NCBI GenBank assembly: GCA_019915135.1
Contig: JAHLMK010000021.1
Location: 682,001 to 746,000 of the forward strand
DNA length: 64,000 nucleotides
Direction: 5' to 3'
Source: Strobilurus pachycystidiatus
Lineage: Eukaryota > Basidiomycota > Agaricomycetes > Agaricales > Physalacriaceae
In this document: piece by piece, positions 22,299-33,462 of the stretch
Position numbering within the stretch: position 1 is the stretch's first letter
How the letters are laid out: each line of letters starts with the position of its first letter
The notes under the pieces: generated by a model
Database searches by the model: none
What the model saw: the letters and a program-made list of their open reading frames with translations, nothing else
What the model was told of the DNA's origin: nothing
Program-made: the position numbers and the translations under genes

Positions 22299-23843
22299 TT
22301 ATATGTTGGGACGAAAGGTCTTGCGCGGAGGCGTTGCCGGGTACGACATTGGGCCATCTGTAGATTCAAAAAGACCTTGCTGATCTTGGATCTGCACCCA
22401 ATCGTTTCAATGCATTGGAAGCAGATGGAGAACTGTTCTCACGTACCCTACCATTAGACAGCTCTGGCCTGCTCTTTCGTCCGAACTGATCAATTGATAG
22501 ATCGTGGTTGAAGTCTACAGAGAACAGAAGATGTCAACCGCCATCCATCAATAACGTCAACGACATACCCATGGGACCAAGAACGACAGGCTCGTTGATG
22601 GTGAGAGGTGATGTGAACGTATCGTGGACGAGTTTGTTCGTTTTCAACAAGATCAGATTGACAAGAACTGTCAGGCTGTAGACCCGACCCAGGATGGCGA
22701 ATATCACGGAGAAACCTGAGGAAAGGAAGGGTGGGAAGGAAGTCGGAACAAGTTCGCGTAAAGGGAGCCAGAGGAGCAGAACTACGCACCATTGATGCTG
22801 GTAAAAAGAAGTGTAACCATGAGAGCGGTGAAAATTGCGGTGGTGAAGCCGCATGTGACAGAATACACCGCTATGCGGCGGAGGAGACTTTGAATATGTG
22901 TCGGCGCGGGTTCAAATGAAAATTACACAGAATACTTTACCTTTGCGTAGCCGAGTAAGGTGAATCTATTCGCGTCAGTCGCCAAGCGAGCGCAGAAGCT
23001 AGAAGAATATCCGTTGCGACATTCAAGGCCGAGAGCGCACTGCACAGATGTTACAATTGACCAGGACGTACGATGAGAAAATCAGACTCACATGGTCATA
23101 TTCAAACCTACAGACACGGCCATTACTTGAGGGTTGATGAACAAGTAAATCCCCACAGCGACGGCAAGCGAATACTGTAAAACAATCAGTAGGAGTCGCG
23201 GACAAGTATCAGTGTAATTGTACTACTGACGTGTGCAAGTATAAGAGCCAAGACCAAGCATGTCACCCATTTGTCTCTTGATCTTGACAAGAGGTCAGTA
23301 CCGGGCACTGATGCGGGAGACAGACGAATCTGGATCGCGTACATTGTCCAATACCGATACGTGAAGAACCCTTGTTCAATAACTGAAGACGAATACGTGA
23401 GGAAGATGGTCGTCGGCACCGTCCAGGGCTGAATGAAGAGAAATTCGCCTGTAGTCCGTGACCATGAGGATTTCGTTCCAATTCGAAAAGCGAAGGACTC
23501 ACCAGCGTGTATCACCAAGAACTGAATACGCAGAAGAACTAGATGTCAATTCGAGTAATACATACAAGAGATACCTCACATAATATTCGGTCGCAATCAC
23601 TACCATCGAACCCGCCGCGTCTATGACCAGCGACGCACAAATCCCAAACTGGTACAGGGTGTTCAGCTTGTAGCGCTTCAAACACCACGTCGCCAGCATG
23701 ACTTGAACCGTATAGCAAATTGTGTTCAAATGCGCCGCAGGAGTCCACGCCCTGTCCGTGACAATCATTCGTCTCTGTGTCCATCCAACAAGAGACAGTG
23801 CTCACCCTGCGTATTCTTGGTAGGAGGGGCCCACGGTGCTCAT
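22299..23843 (-). CDS. DUF6534 seven-helix membrane protein (324 aa)
   Basis: Eleven exons splice to 324 aa: 23843-23806, 23751-23580, 23521-23503, 23448-23343, 23282-23231, 23174-23092, 23039-22941, 22887-22790, 22715-22569, 22514-22447, 22391-22299. All introns are 52-74 bp with GT...AG. The start MSTVGPSYQEYAG is typical for the family. Membrane segments follow in order, including a segment ending EQGFFTYRYWTISRDKW, then ALILAHYSLAVAVGIYLF, then SALNVATDILLASALAWRLT before the TGFTT-like helix pair near the C-terminus. The last domain carries VYSLTVLVNLILLKTN in the position where most members have 'KLYSNTLLAxLNxR', so that signature is divergent here. The tail is polar (GPMSYPATPPRKTFRPNI). 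The family is abundant in mushrooms, has GPCR-like topology and no proven function. Confidence 0.85.
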
Positions 23844-26208
23844 GGTGGAATTCATGGCTCCCAACGCGAGGGGTGAAGGGAAGAAAAAGCAGGGAGACAG
23901 AGACACAGAGTCTATTCTTATGTAGTCTTCGAATAACCCACGAACCAACGAGAAAATCCTTCTATCCAGAAAACACTCCCTAAAAACCCCGTCAAGGGAG
24001 AGCGAAGTTCAGGATCGGATTGAAAGTCCCTCATCAACAAAGCCCTGAGCGCTAGAGAGAGCTGCGGTGTGTATGTGTAGAGTTCACGAGTCGTTGAATG
24101 CACAAACATGGGCGTCGAGCGTAAAGCCTGTTCGATCTTGCCGTAGGACGGATGCATCGCGGATAAAATGCCGGCGATCGCGGCTGAATGCCGTCATGGG
24201 ACCCGGGTCCTTTGGCGTGTTTTTCTCATCCACACTACTCTCTTCCACGTAAGTACCACTACTGCCGAACTCAGAGCGTGTCGTTCCGAATTCACATATG
24301 CATCGTCCTCTCTTTTCTTTCCCCTGAAATATGGCTGCCCCACTCGAGCTCCAGTTTGAATAGTCATTGTCAAACTGGCTTGTCGCGTCCGTCGTTGTCG
24401 AAGAGGCGCAGCTACATTCTCGCGTCGCTTGGGAACACCGCAAGGCCACAAGGACATGTCAAACACGTCGCTTCTTCACTCTGCCAGTGTCAACGATGGA
24501 CCACGGGGACAACCGGGCTTCTGGATTCTCGCAGTCTCAGTCTTGTAAAACCAGTCTTCGGGATTCTCGCTGTCACAGTTGGGAAGGGCGCCAAGTCCTG
24601 TGGACGCGGAGAGCAACGACTCGAAGACTTCTCCTATACCGGAGAACCCGTGCAACTCGCTGTCTGAGACCTATGTACTCACACCAAGGTCCAAATTTCT
24701 CACCAAAATTCAAACTCGATCCGTGCGGCGTGGGGGAAGCCGCTGTACGCTGTAGGAAATGGGGTTTTGATGTCTGCCAGCCGCGGATGGAATACTCCCT
24801 CGGAAATCGCACCGGTGTGGCGGCGATGTGAAAACGGACTTCGCTCTGCCTGTTGAGTGTTTCAATTTAATGACTGGCGAAAGGTCTGTAGGTTGCACTG
24901 ACGCACACTCTCTTGTGTCTGAAAACCCTTCAGCACCCCTAAGATGTACCGGTATAGTGGCGCTTTTTCGCGTTCACCGCTCGCAGAACCTTCATACCGG
25001 TCATTCCGACTGCTTGAATGTGCGAGATGACTGTGGCGCGCTCCGAATTTCCGAACAGTCCGCACAATTTGTGCGCATGGCTCGAATGGCCTTCCTCAGC
25101 CAATGTCCCGTACTCAATTGAATCACCCTCGGTCGTCTCGCCTTGACTAATTCCCTCTCCGGTATTCTGACATGCCTCTACAGATCGGCCAATTCACAAC
25201 ACCGTTCGGACCCTACTGCTGTGCTTCTGCAACTGAAGACGCTACTTAGGAGCGGTCATTCAAAAAACAAACTATAAGCGGTTATGAGAACGAGAGCTCA
25301 CTTAGACTTGTCATAAACGCACGGAACGCCAAAGCCAGCAACACGTTGTAAGTGGCATTATCCGTCCAACCGGAAGCTGCCTGCTCATCAATAATGGCAT
25401 GCAGAGCAGAGGAGGAAGCCCCGGAACTTCGCAGAGGAATACGAAGCTTTACTTGCTTGTCGTTGAGGGTCCAAGTCCAGTCTTGGCAGTTCAATTAAGG
25501 CTGGCTGCCTAATTGCCAAGAACCGGTCGGAGACAAGGTAACAGCCGCTGCGAGTCAAGCCAGCCCAGCTTGAGCGCAGGACACCCGACTAGTACTAGTG
25601 CAGACCTTGCCTGGGCTCAATATGTCAATATGAGCGCGTAATGACCATCTCGCGTCTCTTTCAGCTCTCAATACAAATGCCCGAAAAACCAGAAGTCTCG
25701 ACCACCTGCGCACACAACTCCTCTGGGGCTGGCGCGGACGGATCCCCGAGTCCGTGTTGCTGTTCATCATCAACAACTTCAAGACTTCGGACCATGTCCG
25801 ACATTTTTTGAATTCGTCGCATTTCTGTCCACGCCGAACGAGCCAAGACACACATGCTGACATCGATTAGTAGGCCCGTTACTTACCTAGTTCGACACCA
25901 AACGGCTCATACTTATATGTCGGGACTCGGAATCTGACAAAAAGGTTATTTTTCCCATGATGCTCAGGTCCTATCTCACATCAATCAGTGTGGCGCATAT
26001 GCAGTCAGTCCTCCCGCTCATCACCTTTCGTCAGCGGTGACTTACAACCGGAACTCAGACTACAGTGGTTGTGGAGCGCAGCTCATCCGCTGGTTCGTGG
26101 AGCTCCCTCAAATCAGGAACCGCGTCAACGCGATCACGGTTACATAGCTGGGAACAATAACAGACACTCCACTGCGCTCATCCCTGGAGATCAAACCATA
26201 CATGGTAC
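23844..26208. other. Unresolved region with minus-strand exon-like pieces
   Basis: 23.85-24.1 kb is the promoter side of the DUF6534 gene. Open frames on both strands at 24.1-24.8 kb overlap each other and show no domain. Minus-strand stretches at about 25280-25495 (WTWTLNDKQVKLRIPLRSS), 25661-25855 and 25870-25980 (GPEHHGKNNLFVRFRVPTY, followed by gtaagt at about 25888) look like exons of one or two genes, but I could not join them. Confidence 0.35.
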
Positions 26209-26976
26209 TCAACGCCCCGCGTAACTAAGACGTGTTTTTGGGTGAGCTTCCTTTCCGATTTCTTCGCGCCTCATTTCTCAAAGAATTTGTTGAAGGCCAT
26301 ATAGGTAGTGAGAGAAGCGTACTTACTCCTTCGAGGAGTCGAGGTCCTGGTCTCCGAACGGACGATCATGAATTCATCGCAGAGCGTCGTGGAGTCAAGT
26401 GAAGTCTTGTTGGTAGGTACGGCCGCTCCCGAGCGGATCTGTCGCAGCTCGCTGTCCTTCCCTCGGGCGCATACCATCCAAGAGCTCGAGGGCGGCCGGC
26501 GCTCATTGACATCCGGCTGATACGATACGGCTGGCAGCGGCGAAGAAGGCTCCCCAAAAACTTGAAGTCGAGCTAAGTACGCGTATGGAAGGAAGGACGG
26601 GAACTGTATTCAGTTAGCCACCAGTGCAAAAGCTTCGGCCTGGTACCCGTCTCTTCTCGTACGTGGTGGCCCGCGCCGCTGAGTACTGGATGCCCCGTTC
26701 GAAGACGATGTTCCCCCTTCTGTCTGGACGTAACCACTCCCTCCCAACCGGTGTGTCGAGAGAAGCCAGACAGGTGATCCTCATCAGAACCGCGCGCGCA
26801 CCCGACTCTAGCGGCCCGGTCTGAAGGCGAAGCTCTTCGTATATGGATGGATGGGAGAAGTGCAGCGGGATTGTAACATCTTCTGTTCTTGATTCTGATC
26901 CAATAATGAAGAATCCACAGGTATGGGGTCGAAACTGCCAGGCTTGTTGTATGGATGCGAAAAGAACATAAAACAC
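26209..26976 (-). CDS. Hypothetical minus-strand gene, 5' end unclear
   Basis: Three exons appear to join in frame: from an undefined start near 26976 to 26647, then 26603-26327, then 26261-26209. The introns (43 and 65 bp) begin gtacca and gtaagt. The middle exon reads FPSFLPYAYLARLQVFGEP and continues through a polar segment to STPRRK; the end is HPKTRLSYAGR followed by a stop. No in-frame ATG precedes the first exon except an internal one, so the true start is either in an unseen upstream exon or in the overlapping frame beginning MFFSHPYNKPGSFDPIP. No family recognised. Confidence 0.3.
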
Positions 26977-28496
26977 AGAGCCGAGTCGCGTTAATTAAAG
27001 CTGCTACACATCCCGTAATCAGCGGCTGCCAGTGGCGATTTTCAGGTGCAGGCTAAGGATCGGCGGTTAGCGCTTCATTTGCACCTTGGAAACCGGTAGC
27101 ACGACCTGCCAGAGGTGAATGAATGCCTTATCGCCGTGTGTATCGCTTATCGCTTTCGCGATTTTCAGGTAACATCGAAGACTGCCAGCTACCTAGTCTA
27201 GCCAAAAGCCACCGGGCGGTTACGCGAACTCATGTATTATGGGTGGGGGGCCGTAGAATCCTCCACCCTCTGACAGTGAATACATGGCGGCTCACCGTAA
27301 GTGCGCGACTTTTGCCAGGCCTCTACGTATCTCGACTTCGTACTCGTACATGTTGGCAATCAAACAATTAGATCCTAGGTCCGAATTTAGCGTGGTCCTT
27401 TTGATCCTTGGTGCACCCCCAAACGCACCGGGGGAAGGGAGTGTACACTGTGGCTGAATACGGCGGGGGCTGTACCGAGGACGCTGTCTGATATATGAGT
27501 CATCCATCGACGCAGGTGGCGAATTAGAACCCACCGAGCCAAGATTGGGGAAGGGTAGAGTGGGAACGTGGTGGGCTAGCTTTGAAGCGAGGGTATGGTA
27601 AGTATAGAGTACACGCAGTTCGGGTAGAGCTAACTGTCTCGGCTTGTGGCGTGGCCGCCATTCAATGCAAATGCAAGCGTTCATAAAGGCAGAGTGTAAC
27701 GACGCGCTTCTGTTCGGTCCCAGTGTCCTTTGTCTTCGGATTGGCGAGGTTATTCATCAGATCGGACGGGCAACAGAACAGTCAAGATGGCCTCGGAATA
27801 TCTTGCTCCAAAGTTGCATTGAATGTCATGCGCATTGACGTGCATGATACAGGGAAGTGGACGGCCGATGGTCGTGCCGGTTGGGCAGGCAGACTCCTGC
27901 AACAGAACGACATCGAAATGAGTCTGACAAGACAGCATCATCAGTGACATCACTGACGTCGCAGACGCGATCGCACAGGTGGCGCTGCGGACTTGTCTCG
28001 CAGCTACGGGCCTTGGCAAAGACAAGCCCATCGGATAGCCAAAGAGTCGGAAAAAAAGATGATAATTTAGCAGTATATACACGACAGCCACCAAGATCCA
28101 AGAACCAAAAAAATAAACAGGCAAACTAACTACCAAGTAGCCAGACTAGGAGGGAAGATTCTAATGTAAGGATATGCGATATGTATGCGTGCGATGCGGA
28201 CTGTTCGTATGAGGGCGTTCGAGCGTAACCGTGATATAACCTAAGACCCGGCGAAAGAACATCCACGTTCCTTTCCAGTTGCGCGGGATACGCGGCTGGC
28301 GCGGCATCTGGGCGCGCGCAAGGTGTGGCGGCAGATGTGTGTGCGCATAAATAAGATGCATGGGTTGTTGTTGTGCGAGTGCGAGTGCGAGTTGGGGGTG
28401 GGTGTCGACGATGTCCGTTGGGGGAACACGTCGGGTCGCCCGGTGCGGAGACGGGGTAGATACGCGGCGAGTGGGTGGGTGCTTGGTGCTGGGCAT
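26977..28496. other. Intergenic, no supported gene
   Basis: Contains short open frames only. A long minus-strand open frame at 28126-28905 continues past the stop of the small gene at 28497 in another frame. It is Pro/Thr/His-rich from a repetitive gcgagt stretch near 28375-28395 and is probably not coding. Confidence 0.35.
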
Positions 28497-28764
28497 CTAC
28501 CCCCGTCCGACGTACTGCCAGTATGCCGAGTTGGATTGGGGAATGGGCGATGTGTCTGGCGATGAGTAGTCTGCGGCAGAGAGATGAGATGGAGCGTGAA
28601 ATGAAAGACGATGGACACTCACGCGCTCGTATGCACGTATAGACATGCACCTGCTTTGTGCGTTCATCCCAGACGCCACAGTTTTGGCCGACGAGCCACG
28701 TCTGGCCGTGCACGTACATGGGCGTGAAGGGGTCGATGCGGACAGAGCGCATTGTAGATGTCAT
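28497..28764 (-). CDS. 71-aa hypothetical protein with TATA promoter
   Basis: Exons 28764-28623 and 28570-28497 join across a 52-bp phase-1 intron (gtgagtgt...gccgcag). The protein starts MTSTMRSVRIDPFTPMYVHG and continues QTWLVGQNCGVWDERTK, ending NSAYWQYVGRG. It is soluble and Trp/Tyr-rich and matches no family I know. The ATG at 28764 is preferred over the in-frame one at 28905, because a TATA box lies between them. A later donor (CAG/gtacgtcgg just before the stop) could extend the protein into further exons, so the C-terminus is uncertain. Confidence 0.5.
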
Positions 28765-28875
28765 CGCGTAGGGGGTGGTGGCTGGAAGAGAGCTAGCGTG
28801 GCCACAGTCAGGTAGGGCGAGCACAGGGCCTGGCGAGATGCGGGGATGGGTACCAAGACAGAGTTGAGCTGGGCT

Positions 28876-28882
28876 TTTATAA
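28876..28882 (-). promoter_or_regulatory. TATA box of the 71-aa protein gene
   Basis: ttataaaa on the minus strand, about 110 bases upstream of the ATG at 28764. Clear consensus match, and it excludes the upstream ATG at 28905 as the start. Confidence 0.5.
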
Positions 28883-30887
28883 CCGAGGCGTAACCAGGCC
28901 GGCATCTGCAGATTTCACATCACCGTAAGCAGAGGCGAACCGGTTCGCAGGCGTGCAGGGACGCTATCCCCGGCGGGCGAGGACGTGCACATGATATCAT
29001 CTGCATCGCGATCCATCCTGTCGCCGTTCTTGGCCAGCTGTGCACGATCAGATAACCTTTCAGCGCGAAGGCCTCAACGTGGCGCAGTCTTCCTAGATCT
29101 CCATCTCCCCAGCCGTGTCACCCGACACAACTCGCAGTCACCTATAATCGGGGTGCGTAATATTTCGCTGCATGGCAGGCCGCGCAACTGAAGGTCCCCG
29201 TAGGTCCTCGAATTCACAATTCACACCCCCCATTGCCAGCCAGGACGCTGAGGTAATGCGCCACACGCGAACATGGGGAATCTGAAACCAAGCCGGAAGG
29301 TACGACCCGGCGCTGTGGTAGCGAGGCAACCAGTGCTCCAAGAAAATGCTGCACCCGTCATGCATCAAAAGCGTCATGTTGTGTCGTACGCATCGTCGGT
29401 GGTGCTGCTCTTGTTCTCTCCTTCGATGGAGACTGTTCTGACATGGACACGCTCGTGCGCGCGAAAGCAACACCATCGACATCCTCGGTCATAGAAAGGT
29501 ACCATCGATCACAAATGCACTGCACTGCTTGGCTTGCAATTCACTCTTGGCTCTCGAGCAATATAGCTGGCCATGGGCGAAGCGTTCTCACCCTCGGGCC
29601 GTAAGTCAAACATTTTCTTTGAACGCCGGCATCCTTTCGAACTTGTCGCAGTTGTATTCCGAGCGAACGTACCCGCGCATGATGCATACCAACATGCCGG
29701 CGGGTCCGTGTCCGTGTCTATCTCTGTGTCTGAGGGTTGGTCTGAGGCGGGGTGAGTGAGACCTCCGACAAAGTTCGGGCTCGGGAAGGAGAGATCAATT
29801 CCCCGACTACCCGATTATCCTTGCCGGATGCAGCGGAAGCGGAAGGAGCTCGAGGTCTAAGGTCATGGCTAATTCAATCCGATTGTCCAGCTCGTGTCTG
29901 AGAATGACGACTCGTGGCTGGCCTTGTGTCTTGTCTCGAGCTAATATGAAGCATCGCGTATAAAGAGATGGATGGATGGATGGATGGATGTTGGGACTTC
30001 GCAGGGCGGGTATGTAGGCGGATCTGGGCAATGGGCTGCGGACGTCTTTCGATCGATATGAATGAACCAGCTGCAGGCCAGTCAAACAAAGGGAAAAAAG
30101 GTCTGTACGGCAGAGTCGCGCTGCATTCTTCGCTTTGATCTCCGCGCGCAACCCACCCGGATGCAATACGACGCGTGCACGGTGCAGAGAGAAAGAGATT
30201 TTCGCGTCGGGACTCGGATCCGGCATTGATGTATGCCAAGGAAAAAGATTCTGGAACTAGGAGGATCCGCGTTCAAGGGAGGGTAGGGGGTGATGCATTC
30301 TTCGCGACGTGGCTCGTTGTGATCCCCGCTGACGATTACGGGATGCAAGTAACGTTGATTATTTGAGAACAATCAACGCGAGGCGGGCAAAGACAATGAA
30401 TGTCACACCCTGGGACGTAGAACAAAGAAAGAGGCTGTAGTTGTGTACGTACATAGGCGCATGGATTTCATTTCCCTCCGACATTCACACCCTCTGCCCT
30501 CGTATGGAGTCACATCCGGTACCCCGCTCCCTCTTTCCCATTGTTCAAGTCTGAATCGACGAGCTGGCCCGGGCTCGCGGGCTGGGGTGAAACTGGAATG
30601 GAGAGGGAAGGGTCGCGTAGCAACGCGCAGAGTGTGGCGAGCCGGATCCGGCCGCGCGCGCCTTGCGCATCCACGGACGACAGGTCCGACTTTAGGATTG
30701 GGAGGTGGCCACGGATCCTCCTTGACTGGGGAGCATGGGTATCACGGTTGCTCGGGTATCGAGCTTGTCGGTCGCAGAGCCGCAAGTGATAGTATCGACT
30801 TTGATTGAGTCGGCCTAATACGGGAGACTATGCTGCCTTTGAAGTTTGTATTTGGGTCGGGTTCAAGAGTGGCGTGACAGCGAAATG
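28883..30887. other. Intergenic, no supported gene
   Basis: Contains a short gatg microsatellite (about 29967-29990: five or six gatg units). Overlapping open frames on both strands at 29.8-30.8 kb have no domains or splice support. Confidence 0.4.
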
Positions 30888-31016
30888 AAGCTCAACTATG
30901 AGACGGGAAATGGAAAAATAGTTTGAAACAAAAGCGAACTCGTAAGGCAAAACGAAGCTCGACCACGAGACGGACAATGAAAAAGAGCTTGGAATAAGAG
31001 CGAACTCGTAAAGGTA
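30888..31016 (+). repeat. 67-bp direct repeat, two copies
   Basis: Two adjacent diverged copies starting at 30888 and 30955. Both begin aagctc.ac.a.gagacgg and share the end agcgaactcgtaa. Identity is roughly 80 percent by eye. Confidence 0.75.
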
Positions 31017-31373
31017 GCAGATCAATATGGCGGTGAGTAACCACGAGACTCGGGCGAGAGCGATGTAAGCAACGTTTGGGGGCTGTTGCAACGAGCATGG
31101 TCTGTCTACTCACTGCACTCGGAATATGATTTCGGGCCCGGGCTGGACTGACCGACGCGTAAGGTTTGAGCCTGGTTTGGGCGCGTCTGGCAACCCGGAT
31201 CCAGGTGAACACTAATAAAACGCCACGTTCATGTCAGGCTAGGACTTGGCACGACGATGACTCATACTCGAATAAATGTAAGCCACTACCACTGCCAGGG
31301 CGAGCCGCGAGCCACAGCCCCAGCCCGACTTTCGGGATTGGGTACCGACATACCCGATGGAGGAAACTCGAAA
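31017..31373. other. Intergenic spacer
   Basis: Sequence between two repeat groups. No coding or structural signal seen. Confidence 0.4.
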
Positions 31374-31640
31374 GTCGATTTTTATTGGTTGTCTGGAATT
31401 GATGGGCCAATGAGAGAACGGGTGGACGACTCTATACGACTAGCTCTATAAGGACATTTTGAACGTCAACTTTGATTGGTCGTCGCCAGTTGATGGCCAA
31501 TGAGAGAACGGCTAGACGACTCTATACGCTTAGCTCTATAAGTTAATCCTGAATGTCGATTTTGATTGGTTGTCGCCAATTGATGGGCCAATGAGAGAAC
31601 GGCTGGACAATTCTATACGCCTACTTAGCTCTATATGTTC
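31374..31640 (+). repeat. Three ~91-bp direct repeats with CCAAT and TATA-like motifs
   Basis: Units start at 31374, 31465 and 31555 (periods 91 and 90). Each holds, in order, gattgg (inverted CCAAT), a 20-bp spacer, ccaatgagagaacgg, then cgactctatacg and tagctctata(ag). No long open frame crosses them. The layout resembles a promoter module (paired CCAAT boxes then a TATA-like element) copied three times, though a minisatellite that merely contains these words is also possible. Confidence 0.85.
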
Positions 31641-32405
31641 TGCTGACCACCGCCCACCAGACCGCCCGCGCGCAGGTGTGATGCGATGTTCATGGAGGTC
31701 AGTATTCGGCGGACATTATTTTTTGTTACCAATTCCCGAAGTAGTGGCCAAAATCATTTGCGTATGACCGACCCAAAGGCCGAGTCGAATCATTTAATTA
31801 CACACCAGGTCCAGCCCGGATGTCTCCTACTGGATAGCGTGAGCGTGGCAGCAGAAAGGAGATATGTCGCGACGCGCGTCGTCGCGGATGAGCATTCGTA
31901 CCAAATTCCAATGTGGCGTCGTCAGACGCGTCTAAATTTAGCATCGACGCGACCCTCGTCTGACTAGGAATAGATTGCAGCCCTCATAGGTCAGGCGCGC
32001 ACGACGTCGGAGGCAGAAATTGAAACCGCGCAGTAGGGCCAAGGTGCGTGGCAGATAAATTGTAGGATGAGGGCGGTAGTAAAGAGCCCAGTGAATGTAA
32101 ATCAACCGAGATGATACTAATCAAGATTCGAGGAGAGCGATATGAGTGAGAAGAAAGGAAGCCGGAAGGAAGTGTATTATTCGTTTCGGTCTGCGTTATT
32201 TTGGACCCGGTATAAGTCCCGCCAGCAACCTGTCAGCCATGTACAAGGATATAGGGCCACGACAATCACTTGGAGAGCTGCTTTAATTTAGAGCGTTGCC
32301 GGGCCGCGGGCGTACATCCGGGCGAAAGAGAAGCAGCGAAATGTTGCATGGGGTGTTCGAGACCATGTCCAACAGTTCGCTGTCAGTGTATCATCGAAAA
32401 AGAAT
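31641..32405. other. Sequence downstream of the 91-bp repeats
   Basis: If the repeats are promoter-like, a transcript would start near 31640. I see no protein gene in the next 700 bases, only short frames. A gcgacgcgcgtcgtcgc palindromic stretch lies near 31870-31890. Confidence 0.35.
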
Positions 32406-32753
32406 TAGGGAGGCTCAATTCGTTGGAAACAGAAACGGAACGGGAACGAACGGATTTGAAATATTTATTGCCACCGAAGGGCGTGGGAGCCAGGATCAGG
32501 ACGTTGGGATTATTCACAGTTTCCCGTCACAGCCTGCACTCTGTCATGCCCCAATTTTGAACCAGTCAGTAAGATGTACATAATGCAAAAGCTGAAATTT
32601 CCTTCAAGGTCAGAGGTCAAGGTGTTGGCCAGCAATTACGAGCACATTGGTGGTGGCTCAGGGCTTGGTCCAACGCCTGATCGGTGGCAATATCCATTTC
32701 AAATCCGTTCGTTCCCGTTCCGTTTCTGTTTCCCAACGAATTGAGCCTCCCTA
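32406..32753. repeat. ~72-bp inverted repeat around a 205-bp spacer
   Basis: The left arm (32406-32476) and right arm (32682-32753) are near-perfect reverse complements: both contain gggaggctcaattcgttgg and the complement of gaacgaacggatttgaaat. Differences are one single-base gap and a few substitutions near the inner end. A transcript across it would fold into a long hairpin. It could be a foldback or miniature inverted-repeat element, but I see no target-site duplication. Confidence 0.85.
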
Positions 32754-33114
32754 CTCGTACGTAGCGCAAATGGTCGTCCCTGGCCGCTCATCGCATCACG
32801 CTGATAAGTAATCTTCTCCACGGGAAAGCTTCGATGTCCAGCCGTTTGGCAAGCAGAAAGGCAAACACCGAAGCTAGCGCGTATTTGGAGGGTCGGCATG
32901 TTCCGTATCCGGGGAGTGTTAATAATGAGCTGTCGCCATGGCTCGGTTCGCGCAGATGAGTTTCGACACTGTGTCCAAGAGTCAAGTTTGAGGTTACAGC
33001 GAAGGTGGTCAGGTGAACAGGAAGTTTTCGACTTGCTAGCGGCAATGCCCGAAGCGGCGTGGGAAATGATTTCCTGCAATTGACAGCTCTGCATTGTGCC
33101 ACCAGCACTGACTG
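32754..33114. other. Promoter-side spacer
   Basis: Lies between the inverted repeat and the small gene at 33115. No other signal. Confidence 0.4.
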
Positions 33115-33462
33115 ATGCTCGACAAGTTCAAGCTGCCGTACAGACTCCCCAACTTTGGCGAAGCCAAGGAGTCAAAAGGGCGGCAAGGGAAAACCATTGT
33201 GAGTGCTGACTTGGCTTGTTCCAGCCCACTGCTGATGATACTGTTAGGCCCTTGGCTTCACCGGCGCTCTTGCAGTCGCTGGCGTCGCGCTTTACGTCGC
33301 CAAAGAGATGATGGCTCGACGCAGGAAAGCCGATTTGGAGTTTTATCGGACTTGTGAGCTGCGCTTGTCCCTCGTCATTGGGCGAAGCTCACGCGTTAAT
33401 TCAAAATTTCAGCCGTGCAGAAGAATCGCCCCCAACCCCAGGAATCGACCAGCGCATCATAG
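33115..33462 (+). CDS. 79-aa single-pass membrane protein
   Basis: Exons 33115-33198, 33248-33353 and 33413-33462 join across 49- and 59-bp introns (gtgagt...ttag; gtgagc...ttcag) to 79 residues. The protein has a basic amphipathic N-terminus (MLDKFKLPYRLPNFGEAK), one glycine/alanine-rich helix (ALGFTGALAVAGVALYVAKE), then MMARRRKADLEFYR and a polar tail. The arrangement resembles small fungal mitochondrial or ER membrane proteins. It may belong to a small conserved eukaryotic family such as DUF4748, which I cannot confirm by eye. The start is the first in-frame ATG. Confidence 0.7.

Noticed and set aside
28126..28905. 259-codon minus-strand open frame
   Set aside because: Its start lies upstream of a TATA box, and a spliced 71-aa model explains the conserved part better; the rest is simple-sequence-derived.
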